30,823 bases of DNA from Euryarchaeota archaeon UBA125. GTDB lineage: Archaea; Thermoplasmatota; Poseidoniia; Poseidoniales; Thalassarchaeaceae. The notes under the pieces were generated by a model. It did not search any database, was not told the origin of the DNA, and was given only the letters and a program-made list of their open reading frames with translations. Made by a program: the position numbers and the translations under genes. The first letter of the stretch is position 1. Each line of letters opens with the position of its first letter. The DNA lies in contig DAPV01000099.1 in NCBI GenBank assembly GCA_002502625.1, positions 552-31,374 of the forward strand. The letters run 5' to 3'. Positions 8,405-17,013 of this stretch are shown piece after piece.

Positions 8405-9346
8405 ATGGTCACACTCGTAACAGGGGGAGCAGGTTTTGTTGGTTCTCACCTAGTAGACTGCTTAATTGAGAATGGACATAAAGTACGAATTTTCGACAAT
8501 ATGTCAAGTGGACGCATTTCATTTCTATCTCATCATGGAGATTTAATCGATATTATTGAAGGCGATTTGTTAGATCTTAATGCTGTTAAGAAAGCCATGG
8601 AGGGAGTAGATTTAGTATTCCACCTAGCAGCAAATCCAGATATTAGATTAGGTACCGAAATTACAGATACAGACCTTAAACAAGGTACAGTTGCAACTTA
8701 CAATGTTCTCGAAGCCATGAGAGTTAATGGAGTTAGAAAAATTGCATTTGCTAGTAGTAGTGTAGTTTACGGGGAAGCAAAACAAATGCCAACCCCTGAA
8801 AATTATGGCCCATTATTCCCAATCTCATTGTATGGTGCCTCAAAATTAGGTTCAGAAGCATTGATTACATCATGGGTAGGAACTTTTGACCTTCAAGCAT
8901 GGATTTTCAGATTTGCAAATATTGTTGGGGCAAGGGGGACACATGGAGTGATATTTGATTTCATTCACAAGCTACATCGAGATAAATCGACACTAGAAGT
9001 TTTAGGTAACGGACGGCAAGAAAAGTCATACATGGAAGTTGTTGATTGTGCTAAAGCAATGTTACATGTTGTAAATAATACTAATGAACCGATTAATTGT
9101 TACAATCTTGGAACCCATGATACTTGTAGCGTGAGAAGAATTGCAGAAATTGTGCTAGAAGAAACAAAATGTCAAGATGCCAATATCGAATATACAGGAG
9201 GAGATAGAGGATGGGCAGGAGATGTGCCTAAGTCTATGCTTGATCCCCAACGACTATTTGATTTGAAATTTACACCTAATTTTAGTTCCGAAGATGCAAT
9301 TAGGCACACTGCTCGATGTCTAGTTAATGAAATTGGTCAGCCATAA
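8405..9346 (+). CDS. NAD-dependent sugar-nucleotide epimerase/dehydratase (extended SDR)
   Basis: Extended short-chain dehydrogenase of the UDP-glucose 4-epimerase type. From this start the protein is MVTLVTGGAGFVGSHLVDC, with the NAD-binding TGGAGFVG at residues 6-13. ASSSVVYGE supplies the catalytic Ser region, and SLYGASKLGSE holds Tyr143 and Lys147 of the YxxxK pair. HLAANPD and GNGRQEKSY are also typical. An in-frame ATG at 8372 would add 11 residues (MDSSSIHRWHN); I prefer 8405 because the family normally starts two to five residues before TGGxGFxG, but 8372 is possible. It is divergent from the glycosyltransferase and probably supplies an activated sugar for surface glycan synthesis (inference). 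It ends directly against the stop of the convergent small gene. Confidence 0.88.
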   Translation: MVTLVTGGAGFVGSHLVDCLIENGHKVRIFDNMSSGRISFLSHHGDLIDIIEGDLLDLNAVKKAMEGVDLVFHLAANPDIRLGTEITDTDLKQGTVATYNVLEAMRVNGVRKIAFASSSVVYGEAKQMPTPENYGPLFPISLYGASKLGSEALITSWVGTFDLQAWIFRFANIVGARGTHGVIFDFIHKLHRDKSTLEVLGNGRQEKSYMEVVDCAKAMLHVVNNTNEPINCYNLGTHDTCSVRRIAEIVLEETKCQDANIEYTGGDRGWAGDVPKSMLDPQRLFDLKFTPNFSSEDAIRHTARCLVNEIGQP

Positions 9347-9628
9347 TCATGGATGGAATAGGCCGTCTTCTTCAAACATAGATTCACTATCAATTGAAGA
9401 GATAGTAGACATTCTAATCACAGTAACATCAATTCGTCCAGCTTCAGGATAGAGACTAGTTAATTCTCTATGCAGCTCATTTCTTACCTGATCAATATCC
9501 GTCGCATCAATTATTGTAACAGAACGAATTGGAGAAGAGCCTCTAATCTCAAGAATATATTCCACCATCCATTCAACTGCAACTGTCAATTCATAACTAT
9601 CCACCACTTCGTCCATATCATCCATCAT
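9347..9628 (-). CDS. Small acidic protein of unknown function
   Basis: 93 residues, not recognised. It is acidic, has no TM segment and shows no zinc-binding cysteines. The middle (SVTIIDATDIDQVRNELHRE, then RIDVTVIRMS) alternates beta- and alpha-like segments, as in a compact alpha/beta fold. The start codon may be either of two consecutive ATGs. It follows the thioredoxin-like gene on the same strand with a 37-base gap, so it may be the second gene of a two-gene operon. Its stop abuts the stop of the convergent epimerase. Codon use looks like its neighbours, which supports a real gene. Confidence 0.55.
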   Translation of the reverse strand: MMDDMDEVVDSYELTVAVEWMVEYILEIRGSSPIRSVTIIDATDIDQVRNELHRELTSLYPEAGRIDVTVIRMSTISSIDSESMFEEDGLFHP

Positions 9629-9665
9629 GATTAATATCTACTTACAAGCATATGAATGCATTGAT

Positions 9666-10559
9666 TTATTGTTCATTAGAATAAAATCTGATTATTGCAA
9701 TTATAATTCCTGTTAAGATTAGTGGAACCCATAATGAAGATGATTCATTTTCAACTGATTGATCTAAAGTCCAAGATAATGCAGAAAATGTAGTTCTTGC
9801 TCCATTTTCGGGAGTTGTAACTGATTTTTCATGAATTACAACAATTGTTGTCGAATTATAATCTAATCCATTAGGCCAAGAAAAAGTAAAATTAGAAAAT
9901 ATTGAGGTATTAGAATCGATTGTAGCTGCACCCCAATCTTGAGGATAAACTATCAATTCATTTTCATTAACGGAAATTATATTTTTCAAAACATAATTAC
10001 TAGATAATTTACCATTAGTTGCATCTTCAGGAGAAATTGATGCTTCATTTTCCAATAACATTAGTGTCATCGATGTAGAATTGATTTGTAATGGTTCATT
10101 AACAACCGCTTCTACTGATACAATCGATGATTCAAATGAAATACTTACTTCCAAAACTTCGTGTTGGATTCTATCTGCTTCAGCATCCAAAAGTGATCTT
10201 TGAAGTTCTCCACTAGAAGACGACGGAGTAGATTCTCTCAATCCATCAAAGGAGTAAGAGGGAGTAGAATCTGCATCTGATTGCCCTAACCAACCTTTAC
10301 GGTAATTCGAAGCTTCATTACCAAGAGGATCATTTATTGCGCTATGTAAATTAACACGAATTATTCTATCACCATTTGAATCAACCATATCCGGTATCCA
10401 TTCTTCATGTTCAGCGCATATGTCACACCAAACAGCCGTCGACATTTCCATTACTACAGATCCTCCTCCACGAATTTGATGCACATTGTTTTCCTGACCT
10501 TGAACTGAAAAAGACAAGGTAAGAACAAGGAAAACCAACATTAGTGACAATCTGCCCAT
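9666..10559 (-). CDS. Secreted, membrane-anchored thioredoxin-fold protein
   Basis: 297 residues. The N-terminus (MGRLSLMLVFLVLTLSFSVQG) is a clear signal peptide. A thioredoxin-like segment follows, with the CxxC motif at 45-48 (AVWCDICAEHEEWIP), including the usual Trp before the first Cys. The rest is a beta-rich domain with many N-x-S/T sequons, as in archaeal surface proteins. Residues about 274-291 (LWVPLILTGIIIAIIRFY) form a C-terminal TM anchor with a very short tail. It probably acts outside the membrane as a thiol-disulfide exchange or disulfide-sensing protein; the substrate is unknown. GGTGGA lies about 7 bases before the ATG. The C-terminal TM plus short tail is loosely like a sortase-type sorting signal, and an archaeosortase-like gene is in this window, but no known CTERM motif is seen. 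Confidence 0.7.
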   Translation of the reverse strand: MGRLSLMLVFLVLTLSFSVQGQENNVHQIRGGGSVVMEMSTAVWCDICAEHEEWIPDMVDSNGDRIIRVNLHSAINDPLGNEASNYRKGWLGQSDADSTPSYSFDGLRESTPSSSSGELQRSLLDAEADRIQHEVLEVSISFESSIVSVEAVVNEPLQINSTSMTLMLLENEASISPEDATNGKLSSNYVLKNIISVNENELIVYPQDWGAATIDSNTSIFSNFTFSWPNGLDYNSTTIVVIHEKSVTTPENGARTTFSALSWTLDQSVENESSSLWVPLILTGIIIAIIRFYSNEQ

Positions 10560-10731
10560 AAACTATCCACCCTGTTCTATTGTTTCAAACCGACGTAATA
10601 TTGATCGAGAGTAGTATGTTTGATTAAACAACATTAGAATCTAACCAAAAAAACATTATTTTTGTCTCAAATCAATCTAGAGTTCCGCGAACATCCGTCA
10701 GACTTGAAAGATAACCTACTTAGCCGAATGC

Positions 10732-11466
10732 ATGAGTAATCGCTGGTTCTCCGAACATCGGAGCGATCCTTGGCGCAGAAAGGCCAGACAGGAAGGATAT
10801 CGCGCACGCTCTGCTTTCAAATTAAAAGAAATACAAGAGAAATTTACTCCTATAAGACATGGAGATACTGTTCTGGATGTTGGTTGTGCTCCTGGAGGAT
10901 GGAGCCAAGTTGCATGTGAATTAGTAGGAAATGAGGGGATAGTAGTAGGAGTCGATTTACAGACTACCTCTCCAATTGAGGGCGCATATTTCATTGTCGG
11001 CGACATTCAAGACAAAGTTACTCAGGATGCTACGCTTGAAGCATTCCAAGGAAGAGTAATCAATACCATCATCTCAGATATTTCACCAGATATTAGCGGA
11101 CGGTATGATATTGATCAAGCAATTTCAATTGATTTAGTTACAATGGTATGTGATTTTTCATTACCATTACTAAATCCAGGAGGTGCTTTCATCACCAAGG
11201 TTTTCCAAGGGCCAGGATTAGATGCTCTAGTAAGGGCTCTAAAGAGGAGATTTTCGAAGGTTCATCGTTTTTCTCCTATTTCTTCAAGAAACGCATCATC
11301 GGAGATATATTTAGTTTGTAAGAATCTAAAACCACATCATGGAGCTCTTGTTCAAACAGTTGGAGATGAGATATTGAACTCTTTAGCAAAAGATGGAATT
11401 GTAGATAATTCTGAAGATGAGGAAATTATCACAAAAACCGGATTTTCTGTCCATAGAAGAAATTGA
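10732..11466 (+). CDS. rlmE: RlmE/FtsJ-family rRNA 2'-O-methyltransferase
   Basis: SAM-dependent 2'-O-methyltransferase of the FtsJ/RrmJ family, which methylates a uridine in the 23S rRNA A-loop. The N-terminus (NRWFSEHRSDPWRRKARQEG) and RARSAFKLKEI are family hallmarks. The SAM site is DVGCAPGGWSQ (49-59). The catalytic K-D-K-E set is visible as Lys30 (SAFKL), Asp116 (SDISPD), Lys156 (ITKVFQG) and Glu191 (SSEIYLV). About 40 residues beyond the core form an acidic and polar tail. The 172-base spacer upstream, shared with the divergent thioredoxin-like gene, shows no other gene. Downstream are other translation genes on the same strand. Confidence 0.93.
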   Translation: MSNRWFSEHRSDPWRRKARQEGYRARSAFKLKEIQEKFTPIRHGDTVLDVGCAPGGWSQVACELVGNEGIVVGVDLQTTSPIEGAYFIVGDIQDKVTQDATLEAFQGRVINTIISDISPDISGRYDIDQAISIDLVTMVCDFSLPLLNPGGAFITKVFQGPGLDALVRALKRRFSKVHRFSPISSRNASSEIYLVCKNLKPHHGALVQTVGDEILNSLAKDGIVDNSEDEEIITKTGFSVHRRN

Positions 11467-11511
11467 TTCGATGGTCAAGGCTAAAAGAGAAGGTGATTTC
11501 GACTGGACGCT

Positions 11512-11517
11512 AAGGAG
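11512..11517 (+). promoter_or_regulatory. Shine-Dalgarno site deciding a TTG start
   Basis: AAGGAG ends 8 bases before the TTG at 11526. No ATG or GTG lies near the N-terminus of the conserved zinc-ribbon protein, so this site supports TTG as the start codon. Confidence 0.6.
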
Positions 11518-11525
11518 TCGATTAT

Positions 11526-11711
11526 TTGAGTCACGCTACTACTTGTACATCTTCTGGAATCCCTTTGGAAGATAAGCGCAGCACATCATTTCCATGTCCT
11601 GGACAAGATACAGAAGGTAACCCTTGCAAGACCATGATTGGCCGTAGTGAGATGTGTAGGAACCAAGGAGTTCGTTACATTTGTCCAGAATGTCGATTTA
11701 TAGGACCTTGA
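11526..11711 (+). CDS. Small zinc-ribbon protein encoded next to aEF1-beta
   Basis: 61 residues with six cysteines (7, 24, 34, 44, 53, 56). The C-terminal pattern MCRNQGVRYICPECRFIGP matches the conserved archaeal zinc-ribbon family (HVO_2753-like), usually described as RNA-binding and found beside elongation factor 1-beta. The start is TTG, supported by AAGGAG 8 bases upstream; the first cysteine pair is partly degenerate (CTSSG instead of CxxC). It lies 9 bases before the aEF1-beta ATG, so the two are almost certainly co-transcribed and perhaps translationally coupled. The role is probably ribosome- or RNA-associated (family knowledge plus context); the biochemical function is not established here. 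Confidence 0.85.
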   Translation: MSHATTCTSSGIPLEDKRSTSFPCPGQDTEGNPCKTMIGRSEMCRNQGVRYICPECRFIGP

Positions 11712-11720
11712 GGTGATTCT

Positions 11721-11999
11721 ATGGGTGAAGTAATTGTGAAGTATAAGGTAATGCTAGATTCTGAATCAATGATTAGAATTGATGAAGTATGCAACGAAAT
11801 TGAAGGAGTCCCAAATAGTATTGGAGCTATTCAATTAGTCGAAAAGAAACCATTAGCATTTGGACTAATGTTTGTTGAAGTTACAGCAATTATTCAAGAC
11901 GGTGAAGAATTTGATAACCCTCTTGGTAAATTCGAAGATCAAGTAAAATCATTTGAGGGTGTTACAGAAATTGAAACACTCGAAATGGGTAGACTATAG
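11721..11999 (+). CDS. ef1B: Translation elongation factor 1-beta (aEF1-beta)
   Basis: 92 residues, normal for the archaeal guanine nucleotide exchange factor of EF-1-alpha. It starts MGEVIVKYKVMLDSESM, has the central IGAIQLVEKKPLAFGLMFVE and ends VKSFEGVTEIETLEMGRL, all characteristic of the ferredoxin-like aEF1-beta domain. AGGTGAT precedes the ATG. It directly follows the zinc-ribbon gene, the standard archaeal arrangement. The stop is 15 bases from the stop of the convergent truD. Confidence 0.95.
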   Translation: MGEVIVKYKVMLDSESMIRIDEVCNEIEGVPNSIGAIQLVEKKPLAFGLMFVEVTAIIQDGEEFDNPLGKFEDQVKSFEGVTEIETLEMGRL

Positions 12000-12014
12000 T
12001 TAACTCGTATTCGT

Positions 12015-13415
12015 TCAATACTGAGAGGATTTAGATTTCATAAATTCCCTCATCAAAACTGTTGCATACGTGCCAGGAGGCAAGGTGAAACGAAATTTAA
12101 GGCAAGCACCATCAGGATGCCAGTTCTCACCCTCTCTAGGTCCATTAGACCATCTTGAATCTAGAGATTCTTCGTCTAACAATGGAGCATCAACGACACT
12201 AAACTCTTCAAAAATAGATGCGTAAGGACGCCTTGTTCCGTTAGTAGTCAGCCGCGGGATGCTGTGAACATTCCAATCAATGTCATTGAATTTAAGTTTG
12301 TTAAAAATATCTGATTCTATTTCTCCAGGCTTTCCCTCAGCAAGATTCCCTGTGACCCCTGGAAGAGGTCCAGTCACTGATAATCTTCTAAACATACAAT
12401 TTCTAATACATCGAGCAAGATTTGTCTCATCTACTATTGCTGACTTTCCTGCATCTATTTTTCCTTCACTAGATAATGGAGCAACTACATCTCCGACCAT
12501 TGGTTCTGCAAGAGGCAATCCTAATTCAAGTCTGGAACCGAGTACGTGATTGAATGCCATTGATTGAAGAGAATGAATCATCATCAATTGAAGATTTCTA
12601 GGTAACGTTGAAAATGATTTAACATGATTATCTGGTGATTTAACATATGACTCCAACATTGATCTTTCATATCCTAGATGTTTTGGAATAATTTCTAGGC
12701 ATGCTTCAGCATCTCCTGTATCTCTCCACATTTTTCTAAAGTCATGTGTTTCTTGATCTTCGAATAAACCTTCCATGCCCAAGTATGTGGAAACTGCAGC
12801 TTCATAGTCATCATTGACAATAAACCTACCAACAACAGGAGTTACTGGACGTAACGAACCAAATCGTTGTGGACCAACCCAATTAGGGAAGATCCCTTCC
12901 CCAAGAGATTCTTCCATCATTTCCCGAATTGCTAAAGCTCTAGACATTGCATCTCTAGCATCTAGAGGAGTACCATTTTCGTCTACACAACCTCTTACAA
13001 CAATAGTGAAACGATTGGCAGAATGAGCCCCCATTGCTACCTTCTGATGTGTTCTTCCAATGACATCAATATCTACGTCTTTTATTTCAACATCTTCAAC
13101 ACGAGAAACGGGTGCATCGACAACCATCAACTGAGTAGTTACTGCTTTCTTGTCTTTGGTTCCAGAAAACCAAATTCTATTTCGATTAATTTTCAATGCA
13201 CTAGTAAATCTACGAATAAATCGATTTGTTTCCCAATCACGGAGAGTTACTTTAACCAATGTAAATCGACCTTTGTGGTCTAGAGCAGGGATTTTTCCAA
13301 CTTCTTCAACACGAAAATCTTCTGCTCTCATCTTTAGAACACCAAAAATTCCAGGTAGAGTTGTTGCAAATGTATCTAGGCCAACGGATGAATCCATTCC
13401 ATCTGGACTAGACAC
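12015..13415 (-). CDS. truD: tRNA pseudouridine synthase D (archaeal TruD)
   Basis: Converts U13 of tRNA to pseudouridine. The 466-residue length fits archaeal and eukaryotic (Pus7-like) members. Motifs: MRAEDFRVEEVGKIP at about 29-43, the catalytic GTKDKKAVTTQ with Asp88, and GPQRFGSLRPVTPVVGR, the conserved motif around the TruD-specific insertion. The start is a GTG at 13415 preceded by GGTGAGG; the next in-frame ATG is six codons on. It lies 16 bases downstream of rpoL on the same strand, so the two form a probable operon linking tRNA modification and transcription. It is convergent with aEF1-beta. Confidence 0.95.
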   Translation of the reverse strand: MSSPDGMDSSVGLDTFATTLPGIFGVLKMRAEDFRVEEVGKIPALDHKGRFTLVKVTLRDWETNRFIRRFTSALKINRNRIWFSGTKDKKAVTTQLMVVDAPVSRVEDVEIKDVDIDVIGRTHQKVAMGAHSANRFTIVVRGCVDENGTPLDARDAMSRALAIREMMEESLGEGIFPNWVGPQRFGSLRPVTPVVGRFIVNDDYEAAVSTYLGMEGLFEDQETHDFRKMWRDTGDAEACLEIIPKHLGYERSMLESYVKSPDNHVKSFSTLPRNLQLMMIHSLQSMAFNHVLGSRLELGLPLAEPMVGDVVAPLSSEGKIDAGKSAIVDETNLARCIRNCMFRRLSVTGPLPGVTGNLAEGKPGEIESDIFNKLKFNDIDWNVHSIPRLTTNGTRRPYASIFEEFSVVDAPLLDEESLDSRWSNGPREGENWHPDGACLKFRFTLPPGTYATVLMREFMKSKSSQY

Positions 13416-13431
13416 GTCCTCACCGGACCTG

Positions 13432-13689
13432 TCATAGAGAAAGAGAAGCGAAATCCTTTGATGCTTCCTTCACTACAGATTTCAGAATCTTTACTGGGTC
13501 TTTACCTTTATTTGCTCGAATGTAAATCTCAGGGTCATCTAGATCTGGATGACCGCTAAAATAATTACAGTATTCGATGTCTTTGTGAGCATTTAGCCGA
13601 CTCCTAAAAAGATGCAAAGTAGTATGATCTTCATCACTGATTCGGATCCTCAATTCTGCGCCTTCCTTTAGTAGAACCTTCATTGCCAT
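13432..13689 (-). CDS. rpoL: DNA-directed RNA polymerase subunit L (Rpo11)
   Basis: Small RNA polymerase assembly subunit that pairs with Rpo3 (alpha-like heterodimer). From this start the protein is about 85 residues: MAMKVLLKEGAELRIRISDE, then DHTTLHLFRSRLNAH, the Rpo11 signature (family consensus EDHTxxNLLRxxL), then SGHPDLDDPEIYIRA. The open frame extends back to an ATG at 13737, adding 16 residues (MFQVEALKKGSSLARY). I prefer 13689 (or 13683) because the family starts just before the first beta strand, but the longer form is not excluded. Upstream of truD in a probable operon and divergent from the second RND gene. Confidence 0.88.
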   Translation of the reverse strand: MAMKVLLKEGAELRIRISDEDHTTLHLFRSRLNAHKDIEYCNYFSGHPDLDDPEIYIRANKGKDPVKILKSVVKEASKDFASLSL

Positions 13690-13805
13690 GTATCTCGCGA
13701 GAGATGACCCCTTTTTGAGGGCTTCCACTTGGAACATATTCGATTTTTAACAAGTTATAGAATATTAGACGATTATACCGCTGGAATTATCGCCTGTTCA
13801 CCCAC

Positions 13806-13811
13806 GGAGAG
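13806..13811 (+). promoter_or_regulatory. Shine-Dalgarno site supporting the RND start at 13816
   Basis: GGAGAG ends 4 bases before the ATG at 13816. It argues for this start over the upstream in-frame ATG at 13729, which would lie within the longer rpoL frame on the other strand. Confidence 0.55.
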
Positions 13812-13815
13812 AATC

Positions 13816-16389
13816 ATGTCTCGTACGGTAGACCCCCGAGACTCCGCGTTAACTGCTATCCTTGAACGTGCATCTCTTCCAATAATCATACTAGCAGTAA
13901 TGTTGACTGGAATCTTTGCAATCGGTTTCAGTGACCCCCCTTCATTCAATACAGATCTAACAACATTTATGCCGCCTGGTGACGATGATATGATCATTAA
14001 TTCTGTCGAGGAACAATTGTTTGAAACTGGTGTCCCTTTCTATGTTCATGTAACATCAGATGACGGAGGAAATGCGCTTGATTGGAATGCGATAATAGAG
14101 CAAGAAGAAATTCTTTCACAAATGGAACATGAATCAGAATTAAGATCTTCATTGATATTATCAAATATCTCTGCACCGGGAATTCTTCAATTAGCATTAG
14201 ATGAAAAAGGAAGTGATTCAATTCTATCCGATTTCGATGATTGGGCATCGTACCTTAATGAAACTGTAGAAGAAGGGACAACATGTGCAGATGGTGCTGA
14301 TGAAGATCTTAGAAATGCAGCATCATTAGGTAGAATGGCATTAGTTCACAAAGACTTAGATTACGATGCAATCTGTTCATGGTTAGAAGATAAGAATCAA
14401 CCAGAACCCGTGCCATATGCAAATAGTACTCTTTGGATTCTAGAAATAAGAAATCAACAAGATACAACCTCTCAAGTCATGGCAGAAGTTCAACTTCGGA
14501 ATTTCTTTAATGAAGCAGGAGAAAATAATAATTTACGATTTCAATCACTATCTGATGGTCTAATTAGTGACGAATTAAATCGAGAATCACTCAGTCAATT
14601 AGTAGTACTATTGGGAATCTCAATTCTTCTTGTTGTAATTATCTTAGCCGCTGCATTTAGATCAATTAGGTTCGTAGGTTTCCCCTTAGCAGCACTAACG
14701 GCGTCGTTAATCTGGACCTATGGTTTACTAGATGTTTTAGAAATGGAATATACAATTTTAACTATTGCAGTAGCTCCAGTTGTACTAGGCTTAGGAATTG
14801 ACTATTCAATTCATCTTCAAAGAACATATGAAAGAAATCGTGCAAATGGACTTGGACCAGCAGAAGCATGGGTGGCTTCTTTTAGAGAACTGAGAATTGC
14901 TCTAACGCTTGCTGTATTTACTACTGTATGTGCATTTATTTCGAATATTGCTTCACCATTGCCACCTGTTCAAGAATTTGGATTGGCACTTGCAGTTGGA
15001 GTGACTTCCGCATTCATTGCTTCGACAGTGGTTGTAGGCGCACTTCATGTTGTTGTATCAAGATGGAGTGAAGCTCCTGCAAATAATTCAACAAGACGTC
15101 GATTGTTTGAAGGCGATGCAAAAAATATCACAGAATTTCAGAAAAAAACTGCTGCTCAAGTATTAGTTGCAGTGCTTTTGATTACTATAGGATCGGTTGG
15201 GTATTCTTCAATTAAACTTGAAACTCAATTTGATCTAACTGATTTCTTATCTGAAGAAATGGATACTATGCAATCAAGAACGGCTATGTATGACTCATAC
15301 GAATCATCTACTTGGAAAGAGGTCAGTATATTGATTGTAAATCAAACAGGTACTGGCATAATAGTTGACGATTCACAATTCTTAGATGGATTATGGATTC
15401 TTGATATGCAAATTCAATCCACTAGAGGCGTAGTTGTTCCTTCTTCATTCTTCGTAGATGCTAATCCGTCTTATGATGGGCCGTATCCAATAGTCAGGGA
15501 TGCTGTTCTAGCAGATTCTGTATTCGGAGAAAAATATAACCTAACTATTTACAGTGGAAGATTAACCGGTACTGAAAATTATGCGACAGGAGACTTTGCA
15601 AATGCATTATCTGAATTAGCAACTAACACTTCTTCCTCTTCTTCATTTAGAGGATTGAGTTACGAAGAGAGAGTAGGTAGATCAATTGTATTTACTCAAG
15701 ATGGAGATATTGCAGCATCAAAAATTAGAATCGATGTAGAAGCTGAATCAAGTACTGAAAGTAGAGAGATTATTCGCGACATTTCGAATATAATCGATAA
15801 AGATGATATTAAAAATAATATTGAAGGTCAAATAATTTTGACAGGATATCTGGTGAAACTGGAATATGTACTTGATTCTTTAAGCACTTCTCAAATTAGT
15901 TCCACAATAATTAGCCTCATTGTCTCATTTTTAGTTCTACTACTCTTGACCAGAAGAATTGCTCCTTCATTCATTGTAATTGTTCCAGTTACACTTGCGG
16001 CTGTGTGGGTAGTTGGTTCAATGGCAGTTCTAGGAATTCATTGGAATGTTCTCACTGTAATGGTTACAGCTCTTAGTATAGGATTAGGAATAGATTATAC
16101 TATACATATGTGGAGGAAATATGAATCATTGATCGAAAATAATATTCAACCTTGGGAAGCATTGAGAAGAGCGAATGCAACAACAGGTGCTGCATTATGC
16201 CTTAGTGCTATGACAACCGCAATAGGTTTCTTGGTCTTATGGTTTTCACCTATGCCCGTTGTTAGAGATTTTGGAATAGTTACTGCATTAACAGTTATCT
16301 TTTCTTTGACAATGGCATTGATTCTCTTACCATTGTTGCTGGTATACCAAGCACAATCGAAAACAGATGGCGACAATTTACAAGAATAA
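13816..16389 (+). CDS. Second RND/MMPL-family membrane transporter
   Basis: 857 residues with the duplicated RND architecture. The N-terminal TM (about 19-41, LPIIILAVMLTGIFAIGF) is followed by an extracytoplasmic loop and a TM bundle with GLGIDYSIHLQRTYERN. A second loop follows, then a bundle with GLGIDYTIHMWRKYES. The acidic residue in both GLGIDY motifs is the expected proton-relay position. It is clearly a different paralogue from the 1026-residue RND protein at 4.2-7.3 kb: shorter loops, no long cytoplasmic N-terminus. Members of this family export lipids, hopanoids or hydrophobic compounds; the cargo here is unknown. The start is chosen by GGAGAG four bases upstream and because the protein then begins MSRTVDPRD just before the first TM. 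Its 3' end overlaps the convergent DUF2240-like gene by 12 bases. Confidence 0.87.
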   Translation: MSRTVDPRDSALTAILERASLPIIILAVMLTGIFAIGFSDPPSFNTDLTTFMPPGDDDMIINSVEEQLFETGVPFYVHVTSDDGGNALDWNAIIEQEEILSQMEHESELRSSLILSNISAPGILQLALDEKGSDSILSDFDDWASYLNETVEEGTTCADGADEDLRNAASLGRMALVHKDLDYDAICSWLEDKNQPEPVPYANSTLWILEIRNQQDTTSQVMAEVQLRNFFNEAGENNNLRFQSLSDGLISDELNRESLSQLVVLLGISILLVVIILAAAFRSIRFVGFPLAALTASLIWTYGLLDVLEMEYTILTIAVAPVVLGLGIDYSIHLQRTYERNRANGLGPAEAWVASFRELRIALTLAVFTTVCAFISNIASPLPPVQEFGLALAVGVTSAFIASTVVVGALHVVVSRWSEAPANNSTRRRLFEGDAKNITEFQKKTAAQVLVAVLLITIGSVGYSSIKLETQFDLTDFLSEEMDTMQSRTAMYDSYESSTWKEVSILIVNQTGTGIIVDDSQFLDGLWILDMQIQSTRGVVVPSSFFVDANPSYDGPYPIVRDAVLADSVFGEKYNLTIYSGRLTGTENYATGDFANALSELATNTSSSSSFRGLSYEERVGRSIVFTQDGDIAASKIRIDVEAESSTESREIIRDISNIIDKDDIKNNIEGQIILTGYLVKLEYVLDSLSTSQISSTIISLIVSFLVLLLLTRRIAPSFIVIVPVTLAAVWVVGSMAVLGIHWNVLTVMVTALSIGLGIDYTIHMWRKYESLIENNIQPWEALRRANATTGAALCLSAMTTAIGFLVLWFSPMPVVRDFGIVTALTVIFSLTMALILLPLLLVYQAQSKTDGDNLQE

Positions 16390-16962
16390 AGAAATGTCAA
16401 TTCGCTGTTCTCTTCCAACTAACAAAAGTGCCATCCAAAGGGTCATTGGCATACATGCTTTTCTCTTCCTCTGAGCTCGACGTTGAATTTCACGTATTTC
16501 TAATCCAGATACTGTAGCGATATGAGAACGAATCTCGGATATTTTTTGAATCATAGGATCTACAAATCTATCATTTGGAGTAGATGGGTTATCCTCTACA
16601 AAAGAAGATACATTACTTGATTCTACGATTGGATTAGAAGTAATCAATTGTTTTTCGTTTATCGACTCTGCCTCAGAGGGAATGAAATCCACACCATCAA
16701 TCATTCTCCGAACCATGGGATTCCATCCTATTGGGATGTCGAGAGAATAAAGTGACTCTATTGGCTTTACACTATTGTCTTTGATTTGAAGCCAACCTGT
16801 TTTTATCAAAGATTCAAGTAATTTCTGGGCATCGTTAGAATCAACCCATTGTAAATCTAGACTCCAGATTCGAATTAGTTTTTCTGATGAAATCCATTCA
16901 TTTGGATAATCATTGAATGAGATGTGAATCAGTCGACGTACCTCAACCTCGAGATCACTCAT
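16378..16962 (-). CDS. DUF2240-like archaeal protein with winged-helix-like N-terminus
   Basis: About 194 residues from this start (MSDLEVEVRRLIHISFNDYP). The N-terminal ~75 residues, with EWISSEKLIRIWSLDLQWVD, DAQKLLESLIKTGWLQ and IPIGWNPM, resemble the archaeal DUF2240 family: a short helical, winged-helix-like domain of unknown function. The middle is a polar Ser/Asn-rich linker. The C-terminal part has a basic stretch (EIQRRAQRKRKACMP) followed by a hydrophobic segment (about 172-185). The frame opens further upstream (ATG at 17025), but that would run past the divergent start at 17014; 16962 leaves a 51-base divergent promoter gap. The gene overlaps the end of the convergent RND gene by 12 bases. 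A DNA-binding role is inference only. Confidence 0.65.
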   Translation of the reverse strand: MSDLEVEVRRLIHISFNDYPNEWISSEKLIRIWSLDLQWVDSNDAQKLLESLIKTGWLQIKDNSVKPIESLYSLDIPIGWNPMVRRMIDGVDFIPSEAESINEKQLITSNPIVESSNVSSFVEDNPSTPNDRFVDPMIQKISEIRSHIATVSGLEIREIQRRAQRKRKACMPMTLWMALLLVGREQRIDISLFL

Positions 16963-17013
16963 ATACAATCGAGTAATCGACAGAACTTCAATTACCCCCC
17001 TACAGCGAGAAGC

